Shown here in pieces: positions 36,134 through 44,512 of a stretch of DNA of 64,000 nucleotides. Origin of the DNA: Verrucomicrobiales bacterium. GTDB lineage: Bacteria; Verrucomicrobiota; Verrucomicrobiia; Verrucomicrobiales; DEV007. The notes beneath the pieces were generated by a model. The model made no database searches. It was given only the letters and a program-made list of their open reading frames with translations, and was not told the DNA's origin. Both the position numbers and the translations under genes were made by a program. Each line of letters begins with the position of its first letter. Position 1 is the first letter of the stretch. The stretch is taken from NCBI GenBank assembly GCA_029213065.1, contig JARGPH010000016.1, forward strand, positions 70,333 to 134,332. Direction: 5' to 3'.

Positions 36134-36252
36134 TTAGAAATTTACCACATATATAATAATTACCACAATAAATTACGGAAATTATGAAACTGTTAGTTAA
36201 CACATCCATCGAGTGACGATATGACCGAAATGACTAGGTAAACGGGCTCCGG
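36134..36252 (-). promoter_or_regulatory. AT-rich region before the DUF3857 gene with paired octamers
   Basis: TTACCACA occurs at 36142-36149 and again at 36160-36167, 18 bp apart, in the same orientation, in a strikingly AT-rich stretch (about 36135-36190) just upstream of the DUF3857 start. The spacing is close to two helical turns. A tandem operator is plausible but unproven. Confidence 0.4.
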
Positions 36253-37107
36253 TCAGGACTTGATATCGCGTCTTTCGAAGGCCGCCCAACCGATCACGAA
36301 TCCGGTCAGTCCAATCCCCACGAGCCAGATCGACTGTTCGGCGAATTGATACCAGGGAATGTCCTCTTTGAGAAGGAGAAGCCAGGCTTTCATGCGGGTC
36401 GTGATAAAGAACTCGCGGTAGGGATCAAAGGCCGGTAACGGGATCGCTGCGAGGACGCTGTCAGCGACGCAGATTGCGACAGTGAGAATCGTGGCGGCAG
36501 CCGGCTTGATGCGAAAGCATCCGAACATAAAAGCGATCCCGGTGACAGGCAGATAGATCAGGGAAAAGGCAGTAATCGCAGCGAAATAACGAACCACGCC
36601 CTCGTTCCATCCGAAGATGGAAGGTTGCTTGAGGTCCGGCGTCCAGACGAGAAAGCCCCCTCCCCAGCCGCGTTCGAAGACACCTACGGCGAAAGCACTA
36701 ACACCGACAAAAACAAAAAGGACCGTGGTGTAAATCTGGCAGGAAAGAAACTTCACAACGAGAAGCCGAAATCGCGTCACCGGCCGCGCGAGAATGAGCC
36801 TCAGATTTCCATCCTCGGTCTCTTTGGCAAGAATGTCTCCGGCAACGAGAGCGACGAAGACCAGCCCGAGAAGGAACATCGTGAAAGCGACGATCAGGAA
36901 AGCGAGGGTGAGCGCGGAAAAATACTCATCGAATCCACCCGCGACCCGGTTGATGAATTTCTCCATATTGGATTCCGATTTCTCCCGCGTCCAGAAGAAG
37001 AGAAAGAGCAATTCCACGGCAAGGAAAACGCCGAAGCCAATATAGGTGCGGCGTCTCGCAAAGAGCCGGAAGAGTTCCCATTTCAAAAGCCTTAGAAATG
37101 CAATCAT
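36253..37107 (-). CDS. ABC-2 type transporter permease
   Basis: A 284-residue membrane protein with about six helices and no signal peptide. The first part, WELFRLFARRRTYIGFG, and later LAKETEDGNLRLILARPVTRFRLL (split here as ETEDGNLRLILARPVTR), are typical of ABC-2 permeases. Its start overlaps the stop of the ABC ATPase by 4 bp (ATGA), so it is translated with it. It is the last gene of the murJ operon. The substrate is unknown; because of its operon partners an envelope component is likely. Confidence 0.9.
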   Translation of the reverse strand: MIAFLRLLKWELFRLFARRRTYIGFGVFLAVELLFLFFWTREKSESNMEKFINRVAGGFDEYFSALTLAFLIVAFTMFLLGLVFVALVAGDILAKETEDGNLRLILARPVTRFRLLVVKFLSCQIYTTVLFVFVGVSAFAVGVFERGWGGGFLVWTPDLKQPSIFGWNEGVVRYFAAITAFSLIYLPVTGIAFMFGCFRIKPAAATILTVAICVADSVLAAIPLPAFDPYREFFITTRMKAWLLLLKEDIPWYQFAEQSIWLVGIGLTGFVIGWAAFERRDIKS

Positions 37108-38018
37108 TTCACCGCTCCTTTCCCGTTGAGTTTGGAATCGCCGGCTCTCAGATAAAACTCCTCCAGCGAAGTCACTTCGCGGGAAAAACGGCTCACCTTT
37201 GCTCCTTCCTGAATCAGCGAAGCCAACAATTCAGAGTCGTCGACCGTCTTTGGAAACGCGTAGCGGGAGCCTTCGACACGACCACCCAATCGGTTAATCA
37301 GTTCGATTGTTTCCGCCTCGTTCTCCGAAGCAATCCGGAACAACGCGAAATCCTGATCGAAGCCATCGACGCTGCCTTCGTAAATCTTCTTCCCTCCCCG
37401 GAGAATCACGACCTCATCACAGAGCTGCTCAACCTCAGAAAGCAGGTGGGAACTTAATAAAACAGTGAGACCAAGCCGATCACGAAGCTCTAGCAATTGT
37501 TCACGAAACTCGACGATCCCCTCAGGGTCGAGGCCGTCGGTGGGTTCGTCGAGAACCAGAAGGTCAGGGCGCGGGAGGAGCGATTGAGCGAGAGCAAGCC
37601 GCTGACGCATTCCGTGACTGTAGGTGGAAACCCGATCGCGAATCCGCGTCCCGAGCCCCACCCACTCAACGGTTTCTTCAATCAGCTTGTCGGAAACGCC
37701 CCCCGAATAGGCTGCGAGCGTCTTCAGATTGTGCCACCCTGAGAGGTAATCGTAAAAAGCAGGCGCTTCAAAAATTGCCCCGACGCGCGGGAGTGCTTTC
37801 TCGCGGTCCCGCTGCACCGAAACGCCCTCAATGAGCGCTTCACCCTCATCAGGATGAACCATTCCGAGGATAATGCCAAGGGCGGTGCTTTTCCCGGCGC
37901 CGTTATGACCTAACAAACCACAAATACGTCCCTTCTCCACATCGAACGAGACCGCGTCGAGAGCCGCAGAGGCAGCTCCGGAAAACCTTTTTTCCACGTT
38001 TTGAAACTTCAGCATCAC
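37104..38018 (-). CDS. ABC transporter ATP-binding protein
   Basis: A 304-residue ATPase with Walker A LLGHNGAGKST (Gly37-Ser44), signature YSHGMRQRLALAQSLL and Walker B LLVLDEPTDGLDPEG. It resembles the CcmA/NatA-type ATPases that pair with ABC-2 permeases. It overlaps the pseudopilin gene stop by 4 bp (ATGA) and the permease start by 4 bp, so it belongs to the same coupled operon. An efflux or assembly function is expected. Confidence 0.95.
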   Translation of the reverse strand: MMLKFQNVEKRFSGAASAALDAVSFDVEKGRICGLLGHNGAGKSTALGIILGMVHPDEGEALIEGVSVQRDREKALPRVGAIFEAPAFYDYLSGWHNLKTLAAYSGGVSDKLIEETVEWVGLGTRIRDRVSTYSHGMRQRLALAQSLLPRPDLLVLDEPTDGLDPEGIVEFREQLLELRDRLGLTVLLSSHLLSEVEQLCDEVVILRGGKKIYEGSVDGFDQDFALFRIASENEAETIELINRLGGRVEGSRYAFPKTVDDSELLASLIQEGAKVSRFSREVTSLEEFYLRAGDSKLNGKGAVK

Positions 38019-38557
38019 GGCTCTTCGACAATAAACTGAAGCTCACGCAAGACATGGCCATCCGCATACAGCATGTTCACCCCGTCTCCAACATGCTCGT
38101 GAAAATTTTCTTTATCCGAGGCGATCGGAATTCCCGATGCTTTATCAGTCAGCCCTAACATATCCATGTTCGCCGTCTTCTGTCCGTTGATCAGCGAGTT
38201 CCAAAAGTAGCTGGAACCGGTTTTTTCAAAAATCCCCATATGATCCGAGGGACACTGAAAAGCATACTCGTCGACGACGTAATCCAGCAACACCGTGTCA
38301 ATCGCGGGATTGTCCTCCTCACGACTCTCCCGCGCTGCGACGAGAGTGGGAAAAGTGCTTCCGTGGTCGAGAAAGTAGGTATTCAGGGCAATGCCGATCT
38401 CGCGCAATTTGCCGACACACAGAGTCGACTGAGCGGAGCGTTTCATGCGATTGAAGGAAGGAATCAAAATGGCGGCAAGGAGCCCGACAATAGCAACGAC
38501 GACGAGGATCTCCACAATCGTGAAGCCGTTCGCCTGCCTGCTCGGCCGGGCTCTCAT
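38015..38557 (-). CDS. Pseudopilin-like protein (N-methylation motif, DG C-terminus)
   Basis: A 180-residue protein with the prepilin signature GFTIVEILVVVAIVGLLAAI near residue 11, cleaved after Gly and methylated at Phe in the pilin group, and a C-terminal region with HVGDGVNMLYADGHV, the H-X9-DG type found in Verrucomicrobiota and Planctomycetota type-II-pseudopilin-like proteins. Overlaps the start of the next gene and the end of the previous by 4 bp each. No secretin, ATPase or prepilin peptidase is in this window. A role in a secretion or surface structure is inferred. Confidence 0.92.
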   Translation of the reverse strand: MRARPSRQANGFTIVEILVVVAIVGLLAAILIPSFNRMKRSAQSTLCVGKLREIGIALNTYFLDHGSTFPTLVAARESREEDNPAIDTVLLDYVVDEYAFQCPSDHMGIFEKTGSSYFWNSLINGQKTANMDMLGLTDKASGIPIASDKENFHEHVGDGVNMLYADGHVLRELQFIVEEP

Positions 38558-39150
38558 CGCCCGCGGCCTCCCTGAGTAATGGTTCGCTGCATTTCCTCAA
38601 GTAGAGGCGCCAGGTCAATTTTCGTCTCCGCGTTTGCCGTTGAATAGTAGGCCTTTAATCCGGCATCCGTGATCTGCTCCGCCACCTCGGGATTCTCCTC
38701 ATCGAAAGGCCCGCCGGTTCCGTCACCGCGCTCCCGGATCCTTTGCATGGATCGCTCCACAATTTTCTTCCGCTCCTCCCTCTCCATCGCATTGAACGAT
38801 TCCATGATCTGCTCAAAGGCCCGCCCGATGCGGCGTTCCAGAAAGTAAAGTTGCTCCTCGCTGGTCAACTCACCGAAAAGCTTGCGACGCGGGTCCTCTT
38901 CCTCTTTTCCGTTGAGAGCCTCCAGCTCATCGGAATCCATCGCGTTCAGCATTTCAGCAGTGCGACCGATCACCTCTCTCCGGCGGGCCTCATCGCTGAT
39001 ATCGCTGAGGCTGTTGTCAGCGAGGTACGCCGTCACTTTCTCAGCAGTAGGCTTGGCGGATCGAACCAGTTTAATCGAAAGCCCGATCACAGCCCAAATC
39101 ACTACCAGACAAACACCACCTTTGATCAGTCCGGAATTTCGTGAGTTCAT
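38554..39150 (-). CDS. Small membrane protein, function unknown
   Basis: A 198-residue protein with one N-terminal membrane helix (about 8-28, GGVCLVVIWAVIGLSIKLV). The rest is charged and helical, with no known motif; residues 50-130 (DSDELEALNGKEEEDPRRKLF.. and LERRIGRAFEQIMESFNAMEREERKKI) look like a coiled-coil or helix bundle. It overlaps the pseudopilin by 4 bp and begins 12 bp after murJ. The co-translation suggests a shared job, but none is recognised. Confidence 0.75.
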   Translation of the reverse strand: MNSRNSGLIKGGVCLVVIWAVIGLSIKLVRSAKPTAEKVTAYLADNSLSDISDEARRREVIGRTAEMLNAMDSDELEALNGKEEEDPRRKLFGELTSEEQLYFLERRIGRAFEQIMESFNAMEREERKKIVERSMQRIRERGDGTGGPFDEENPEVAEQITDAGLKAYYSTANAETKIDLAPLLEEMQRTITQGGRGR

Positions 39151-39162
39151 TTCAATAAGAGA

Positions 39163-40710
39163 TTACGAGCGCCGCCGGCGACCGAGTCTCGATTTCAGTT
39201 CGGAAATCGAATAGACCCGTGTTGCAATCACAGCGACAAAATAGACAATCAGTCCTGTCACCACAATAACTCCCATGGTCCCGACACGAAGCACAAAATT
39301 ATCCGCGTTCATGAGCCAGGGCTTTCCGTAGTAGGCCATCGTCCAGATGACACCTCCCATGATGAGGGAGGATAAACACATCCTCGTGACCCGGCTGAAG
39401 AAGCCCGGAATGAATCCCATAAATCCCGAATTACGGAGGCCGAACCAGAGGAGAAGAAAACCGGTCCACCCCGCGACTGTCGTTGCCAAAGCGCAGCCTG
39501 TCGGCCCGAGCCAGAGAAAGAAAGGATAAACGAGAATGATGTTAGTCACCGCGCTCGCAATTGTAAACCGCATCGGCGTCTTTGTATCTTCGCGGGCGAA
39601 GTAAGCCGGTTGCAACACCTTCGAGAGGATATATGCCGGGGTTCCCAAAGCAAACGCGCCGAGAACATACCCTGCCTCAATCGCCGCCTCAGCCGTGAAT
39701 TTTCCTCCTTCAAAGATCGTGAACATCATCTCTCTCGGGATCACGAGCATTGCCACCATCGCAGGAAGGCAGAGCAGGAGAGACATCTCCATCCCCTGAT
39801 TGAGACAGGTGCGCGCGCCCGCATCGTCCCCGCTGCGGAGATTGCGCGTAATCTCAGTGAGGAGAACGACGCCCCCCGCCATCCCGATGAGCCCCAGCGG
39901 CAACTGATTGATGCGGTCCGCAAAATAGATCGCCGTGATACCACCCTTTTGGAGCGAAGCGACCGACTGCCCGACAAGCAGATTGATCTGCTGAATACCC
40001 GCGCTGGCCAGTCCCGGAGCCATGAGCAGTCCGAGCTTTTTCATGTCCCCGTCAATCACAGGAAGCCGGGGACGAATGTTCACGCCCTGTCGAATGCAGG
40101 CTATCACGACAACCAGCAATTGAACGACGCCGCTGACAACGACCGTCCAGCTGAGGACTTTGAGGGGCTCACCTGTTTTGGGAATGACAACCCCTAACGC
40201 AATCAGAAAAACAATATTGAGGACCACGTAGGCAAAGGCGGGCGCGGAAAAATTTCGGCGCGTATTGAGCACACCGCTGAGTCCGGCAACCAAACAGATG
40301 AAGACCAGATAGACCACTGTAATCCGCGAGGCCATCACAGCCGGCTCGAGACGACCATCGGTCGCGAAACCGATATTCGTGAGCTTCACGATCGGCTCCA
40401 TGAAAATGAAGGCAAGCACGAAGCAGGTCATCAAAATCGTAAACATGAGTGAGAGGGTGCGCCGTGCAAACGCATCAGCGACCTCATCGCCCTGCTCTTC
40501 GAGCCGACGTCCATACATCGGCACAAAAGCGGCATTGAAAGCGCCCTCACCAAAAATCCTGCGGAACAGATTCGGAAAGCGAAACGCCGCAACCCAGACA
40601 TCCCCCATCCCGCCGCCGCCGAGGTAGAAGGCAATCAGCTTGTCACGGATGAACCCGAGAATCCGGCTCAACAAAGTGAACCCACCGACGGTAAACATGG
40701 AACGTATCAT
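39163..40710 (-). CDS. murJ: MurJ (MviN) lipid II flippase
   Basis: A 515-residue protein with about 14 transmembrane helices, of the MOP superfamily, which flips lipid II to the outside of the inner membrane for peptidoglycan. The N-terminal FTLLSRILGFIRDKLIAFYLG and the FGEGAFNAAFVPMY motif are diagnostic. ATG at 40710. It is the first gene of a five-gene unit (murJ, small membrane protein, pseudopilin, ABC ATPase, permease) with gaps of 12, -4, -4 and -4 bp. The LRR lipoprotein ends 60 bp upstream and might be part of the same transcript. Confidence 0.95.
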   Translation of the reverse strand: MIRSMFTVGGFTLLSRILGFIRDKLIAFYLGGGGMGDVWVAAFRFPNLFRRIFGEGAFNAAFVPMYGRRLEEQGDEVADAFARRTLSLMFTILMTCFVLAFIFMEPIVKLTNIGFATDGRLEPAVMASRITVVYLVFICLVAGLSGVLNTRRNFSAPAFAYVVLNIVFLIALGVVIPKTGEPLKVLSWTVVVSGVVQLLVVVIACIRQGVNIRPRLPVIDGDMKKLGLLMAPGLASAGIQQINLLVGQSVASLQKGGITAIYFADRINQLPLGLIGMAGGVVLLTEITRNLRSGDDAGARTCLNQGMEMSLLLCLPAMVAMLVIPREMMFTIFEGGKFTAEAAIEAGYVLGAFALGTPAYILSKVLQPAYFAREDTKTPMRFTIASAVTNIILVYPFFLWLGPTGCALATTVAGWTGFLLLWFGLRNSGFMGFIPGFFSRVTRMCLSSLIMGGVIWTMAYYGKPWLMNADNFVLRVGTMGVIVVTGLIVYFVAVIATRVYSISELKSRLGRRRRS

Positions 40711-40770
40711 GAGCAGGCGACTATCAGGAACTCAAAGAACGTTCTCAATCTGTTGTATCTTTCAATGGAA

Positions 40771-41691
40771 TTACTCAGCCGCATTTTCCTGCCAGTAAAG
40801 GGCGGGAGGCTGGAGATTCTGATTTCCATCCTCAAACTTGCTGCCGAGTTCCTTCAACGTGGGCATCGCTTGAATCACTTCGAGCCCCTTTTGAATCTGG
40901 TTCTGATCGAAGACGAGACGGGTCAGCGGCAGGCCCTTCAGCGGAGTCAGGTCTATCACGGGGGTCTCGCCGATGTGAAGTCGCTGCAGAGTGGTGTTGG
41001 CGAGAGGAGATAAATCGCTCACCGCGGTTCGGTGCAATGTCAGGCTGACAAGTGAGGTCCCGCGCAATCCGGAGATATCGACTACAGGCGTATCGGTCAG
41101 CCAGAGCATTTGCAGCGGCATCCCTTCAAGACCTGAAAGATCTTTCACTTTCGTATTCACGAGGTTCAATTCCACGATCGGCAATCCCTCGAGAGGAGTG
41201 AGATCATCAATCATCGTTCCACTGAGATAGAGCTTTCGCAGGGTTTGCATCCCCTTGAGCGGCGTCAGATCTTTAATCGCCGAGTTCTCGAGATAGAGTT
41301 CAACGAGTGGCATTCCTTTAAGCGCCTCAACATCCGGAACCGGACATCCCTGAAGATAAAGCGCCTGGAGCGAAAGGCCTGCGAGTGGCGCCAAATCTGA
41401 CACCCCGCAATTATCGAGTGCGATTGCCTGGACCTGCCCGGCCTGATCGATCTGAAACTGTCCGTTCCCCGTATAGCCGTCATTGGCGCCGCGAATCGCA
41501 TCGTGCAGCATCACTTCACTCCAGAATTTCGGCTGTGAAGGCGGAGCTTTCTCCGCAGGCTCGACTTCAGCGGCGGTCGCCTCAGTTGATTTTCCCTCCT
41601 CTGCGGCGGGCTCATCGGGCTTTTCCGACTTCCCGCACGAAGTAACGAGCGAGGTGAAGAGGAGAAGGAAAAGATAATGACGAATCTGCAT
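40771..41691 (-). CDS. LRR lipoprotein
   Basis: A 306-residue lipoprotein: signal with lipobox LVTSC (Cys19), a Glu/Ala/Lys-rich linker to about residue 55, then about nine SDS22-type leucine-rich repeats of 21-22 residues (for example LAPLAGLSLQALYLQGCPVPD, here within the repeats, and LTPLKGMQTLRKLYLSGTMI). LRR arcs bind proteins; the partner is unknown. It lies 60 bp upstream of murJ. A structured hairpin region with a minus-strand T-run sits before its start at 41763-41864. Confidence 0.88.
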   Translation of the reverse strand: MQIRHYLFLLLFTSLVTSCGKSEKPDEPAAEEGKSTEATAAEVEPAEKAPPSQPKFWSEVMLHDAIRGANDGYTGNGQFQIDQAGQVQAIALDNCGVSDLAPLAGLSLQALYLQGCPVPDVEALKGMPLVELYLENSAIKDLTPLKGMQTLRKLYLSGTMIDDLTPLEGLPIVELNLVNTKVKDLSGLEGMPLQMLWLTDTPVVDISGLRGTSLVSLTLHRTAVSDLSPLANTTLQRLHIGETPVIDLTPLKGLPLTRLVFDQNQIQKGLEVIQAMPTLKELGSKFEDGNQNLQPPALYWQENAAE

Positions 41692-41762
41692 TCCCGATTC
41701 TTATCTCATGTTGTCTCGCAATCAAGAACGAGCTTTCGAGCTCCGATTTTTCAAAAAGGGCA

Positions 41763-41864
41763 AAAAAAGAAGCGATCCGACTGATACTTCGACAAGAAAC
41801 CCCCGAAACTTGCAGAAATAACGATCAGTCGGACCGCCTTATAGTTGTCGTCTCCCCAGACGAC
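41763..41864 (-). ncRNA. Structured RNA candidate or leader before the LRR lipoprotein gene
   Basis: On the minus strand: a perfect 7-bp hairpin GTCGTCT/AGACGAC with a GGGG loop (41847-41864), then a long stem of 12 pairs, GGTCCGACTGAT with ATCAGTCGGATC (about 41826-41837 and 41773-41784, one G-U pair), containing an inner CAAG/CTTG hairpin with a G-rich loop, then GCTTC and seven Ts (41769-41763). This is the shape of a structured RNA ending in an intrinsic terminator. The LRR gene starts 70 bp further, so it is either a small RNA or an attenuator-like leader. I match it to no known RNA family. Confidence 0.55.
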
Positions 41865-41994
41865 TTGTGAGATTAATTCGATCCCATCATGATGCAAACG
41901 AATTTAAGGATTAGATTGCCTGAATTTTGAAAGATTGAGCAAATTTCTCCTGTATCTGTCTCAGCCGGAGTAGCTTCCCTTTCCCTTTCATCCC

Positions 41995-42684
41995 ATGAAC
42001 GAATTTACGCCCGAAACACCTGACGCCCCTCCGACCTACACGGCTGCGAGGGACGAACGAAGAAGTGCGCGTCAATATGCCGGAACCCGTCGGCAGGCGC
42101 TGCGCGCTTTGGCCCTGTCAGGGTTGGCGGCCGGGGTCGGAGTCGCCGCGCTGAATCAAAAAGGAATCGTTTCGCTCGCCAATTCGACGAGATCACTTCG
42201 CTTCGGAATTGAGGACTGGCTTAAAGGGGAGGAAGCAACCCGCGTCCTGCCCAACACCGAAGCATACACGGCTTTCCTCAACTCCCTGAACTTGAGATAC
42301 ATCACCGCCGAGGAAATCATCCGCCCCCACCGCAACGTTCGGAGCGGGGTCGAGAACCACCTTCCGCCGGAGCACATGTGGAAGCGCCTTGCCCCGACCT
42401 TAAAAATCGCGGATCAAGTTCGACACGAACTCGGCTCGCCGCTTGTCTGTATCAATTCAGCCTACCGGAGCCCCGAATACAACGCGGTTTGCTCCGGAGC
42501 CGCGAGTCGGTCCTACCACATGAAGAATTGTGCTCTGGATCTCATTTTTGCCTCCGGTCCAGAGAAAGCCGCTGAAGCGGCCATGAAATTGAGAGAATCC
42601 GGCGCCTTCCGTGGCGGAATCGGGACTTACGCCGGCTTTATTCATATCGACACGCGCGGCCACAACGCGACCTGGGGCGCTTAG
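41995..42684 (+). CDS. Tat-type M15 peptidase (DUF882-like, D-Ala-D-Ala carboxypeptidase family)
   Basis: A 229-residue protein with a twin-arginine signal TRRQALRALALSGLAAGVGVAAL (Arg32, Arg33). The zinc ligands are His175 and Asp182 (SYHMKNCALD) and His217 (FIHIDTRGHN), the M15 layout. A typical conserved stretch is INSAYRSPEYNA. It is a peptidoglycan-cutting or cell-wall-remodelling enzyme in all likelihood. It is followed by a dispersed hairpin repeat at 42692-42747. Confidence 0.9.
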   Translation: MNEFTPETPDAPPTYTAARDERRSARQYAGTRRQALRALALSGLAAGVGVAALNQKGIVSLANSTRSLRFGIEDWLKGEEATRVLPNTEAYTAFLNSLNLRYITAEEIIRPHRNVRSGVENHLPPEHMWKRLAPTLKIADQVRHELGSPLVCINSAYRSPEYNAVCSGAASRSYHMKNCALDLIFASGPEKAAEAAMKLRESGAFRGGIGTYAGFIHIDTRGHNATWGA

Positions 42685-42789
42685 GTGTGAAATGCCTTTG
42701 AGCAAAAGGCATCTACCTTCCCGGACATCGAACACCCGGTAGATGCGTCTCGCCGATCCGCACGGATACCGTGACCTCCCCCTTGCCTC
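42685..42789. repeat. Dispersed hairpin element related to the 13.6-14.2 kb repeats
   Basis: ATGCCTTT / AAAGGCAT (42692-42699 and 42705-42712), followed by GCATCTACC (42710-42718) and its inverse GGTAGATGC (42739-42747). The right arm of the first hairpin overlaps the left arm of the second, so two alternative foldings compete. The same hairpin and TAGATGCG text are present at 13651-13911 and 13931-14191. Confidence 0.75.
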
Positions 42790-42819
42790 ATGCGGGAGAG
42801 CGACCATATTCGCCCACCT

Positions 42820-43512
42820 ATGGAGAACACTGATTTATCCTCACCCGGCGTTGTTTTTGACCTCGACGGAGTCATCATCGATTCACACGACCAGCACGAA
42901 GCGAGCTGGTTTAAACTCGCAGAGGAACTTGGCAAACCACTCACAAAAGCGCAGTTCAAAGAGTCTTTCGGCATGAGAAACGAAACCTGTATTCCCCATG
43001 TCTTTCAATGGACCGCGGAAGACGATCACGAGGGAATCCGTGCGATTGGTGATCGAAAAGAGGAACTTTATCGTGAGCTGCTCGCCACGAGCGGTATCGC
43101 CCCGTTGCGAGGTGTCGTCGCGTTGCTCGAAAATCTCGCGAAGAACGGCATCCCCATCTCACTGGGCTCGTCCACCTCGAGAAAAAACATCGAGGTGTGC
43201 TTCAGCTCAACCGGAGTGGATCGTTTTTTCGGGGACAAATTCACCGGGGCCGAGGATGTCAGCCGGGGAAAACCCCACCCCGATGTGTTTTTGAAAGCGG
43301 CCTCTAAAATCGAGCGCAGCCCGGAGCAATGCGTCGTGATTGAAGACGCCCATGTCGGAGTCGAGGCCGGAATCGCCGCCGGGATGAAAGTCATTGCGGT
43401 GACGACAACGCATCCTGCGGAAAGTTTCGCGGAAAGCGGCGCGGCCCTGATCGTGAATTCCCTCGAAGAAGTCTCAGCAGAGACGATTAGAAACCTCCTC
43501 ACGAACGATTAA
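42820..43512 (+). CDS. HAD-superfamily phosphatase, beta-phosphoglucomutase-like
   Basis: A 230-residue HAD hydrolase from the ATG at 42820 (an ATG at 42790 would add ten residues). VVFDLDGVIIDS has the nucleophile Asp14 and general acid Asp16; SLGSSTSRKNIE is motif II; GKPHPDVFLKAASKI motif III and VVIEDAHVGVEAGIAAG motif IV. The cap domain is the C1 type of beta-phosphoglucomutase/phosphatases. Its substrate is not known. It overlaps the 3' end of the convergent macro-like gene by 14 bp. Confidence 0.9.
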   Translation: MENTDLSSPGVVFDLDGVIIDSHDQHEASWFKLAEELGKPLTKAQFKESFGMRNETCIPHVFQWTAEDDHEGIRAIGDRKEELYRELLATSGIAPLRGVVALLENLAKNGIPISLGSSTSRKNIEVCFSSTGVDRFFGDKFTGAEDVSRGKPHPDVFLKAASKIERSPEQCVVIEDAHVGVEAGIAAGMKVIAVTTTHPAESFAESGAALIVNSLEEVSAETIRNLLTND

Positions 43513-44512
43513 ATCGCTCAATCGCCGCTGCCACCGCCGGATTCGAGCTTCCGTAACTGACGATAAAGATCGAAAGCCCTGCCTCACGAACGTTTGAAAG
43601 GGCCCTTTCGAGCGCCTCGATAATCCACTCGATCCGGTTTCCAAAGGCACCTCCACCGAGCAGAGTGAGGTAAACCCCGGGATTCCCGGTTCGGATTGAA
43701 TTCAACAACGCGGCGTGAAGCGTCGCTTCATAAGAGGCATCGAGAACGACGCGAGCAAGCGGCTCCCAGAGAGAATCGGGCAGCTCGGAGTAGGCGACGG
43801 GGACCGCGGAGCAGAATGCCTGCGTCACGAGATGCCCCGCCTCTTGAATGGTTACTTCGGTGTCCTCCTGCACCCCGATACGAAGTTTTCCGCATAACGA
43901 CTCGCGCGCTTCCGGAGAAAGCGATTCGATTCGCTCACTAATCGTCGCCAATCCCTCCCGAGTCGGAAGCAGGTAGCCGTTCCGCATTGCCCAGAGCTGG
44001 TCGTCATCGTTTCCCAGCGCAACGCCGAGATCACGACTGCAATCGACCTGTCGTTCCGCAGTCTGTCCGACCTGTCCGTCAATCTCGAAAAAGTAATTCC
44101 GGAAAACAGTCCCGGCCCCGCAGGCGATCGCACAGGCCGGCCCCTGCGTGTGATCGTGCGCGTAACCCGTCACCCCATGTTCCGGCGTGACCGATGGCCC
44201 GACCATCTCAAGGAGGTTGAACTGCGAAGCGACCTGAAAAAAGGCCCCCGCATTCTCTGTATCCGTGTGAAAAGCCTGAACATCGCCGACTCGTTCCTCG
44301 AGCGTGGTCCGACCACCGCGATTCAGCTGCCCTTCGGTCGCCTCCCTGAGAGAATCCAGGTCGGGCGTATCCAACTTGCCGACCGCATAGGAGCAATTGT
44401 TCACCCGCGAGCGAAGTACGCCATCTTTGAGTTCGAGCTTTTCCCGAAGCTCATCGGGGTTTTCACGGTGAAGACCTTCCGAAAATCCCAGTAACTGCTC
44501 GAACCAGTTCAC
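43499..44512 (-). CDS. Conserved protein of unknown function, macro-domain-like
   Basis: A 337-residue cytoplasmic protein with no signal or helix. Distinctive motifs are VTGYAHDHTQGPACAIACGAG followed by FRNYF (shown in part), and the C-terminal YLTLLGGGAFGN. I recall this as a conserved but unnamed family in bacteria, algae and fungi. The order of a Gly/His/Thr-rich loop, an ACGAGT-like loop and a late GGGAFGN loop resembles macro or PARG-like ADP-ribose-binding folds; this is inference only. It overlaps the upstream Dabb gene by 4 bp (ATGA). Confidence 0.65.
   Translation of the reverse strand: MNWFEQLLGFSEGLHRENPDELREKLELKDGVLRSRVNNCSYAVGKLDTPDLDSLREATEGQLNRGGRTTLEERVGDVQAFHTDTENAGAFFQVASQFNLLEMVGPSVTPEHGVTGYAHDHTQGPACAIACGAGTVFRNYFFEIDGQVGQTAERQVDCSRDLGVALGNDDDQLWAMRNGYLLPTREGLATISERIESLSPEARESLCGKLRIGVQEDTEVTIQEAGHLVTQAFCSAVPVAYSELPDSLWEPLARVVLDASYEATLHAALLNSIRTGNPGVYLTLLGGGAFGNRIEWIIEALERALSNVREAGLSIFIVSYGSSNPAVAAAIERFNRS

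Noticed and set aside
42692..42747. A transcription terminator for the M15 peptidase gene
   Set aside because: No T-run follows the hairpin, and the same hairpin occurs in other intergenic spots, so a dispersed repeat is the better explanation.
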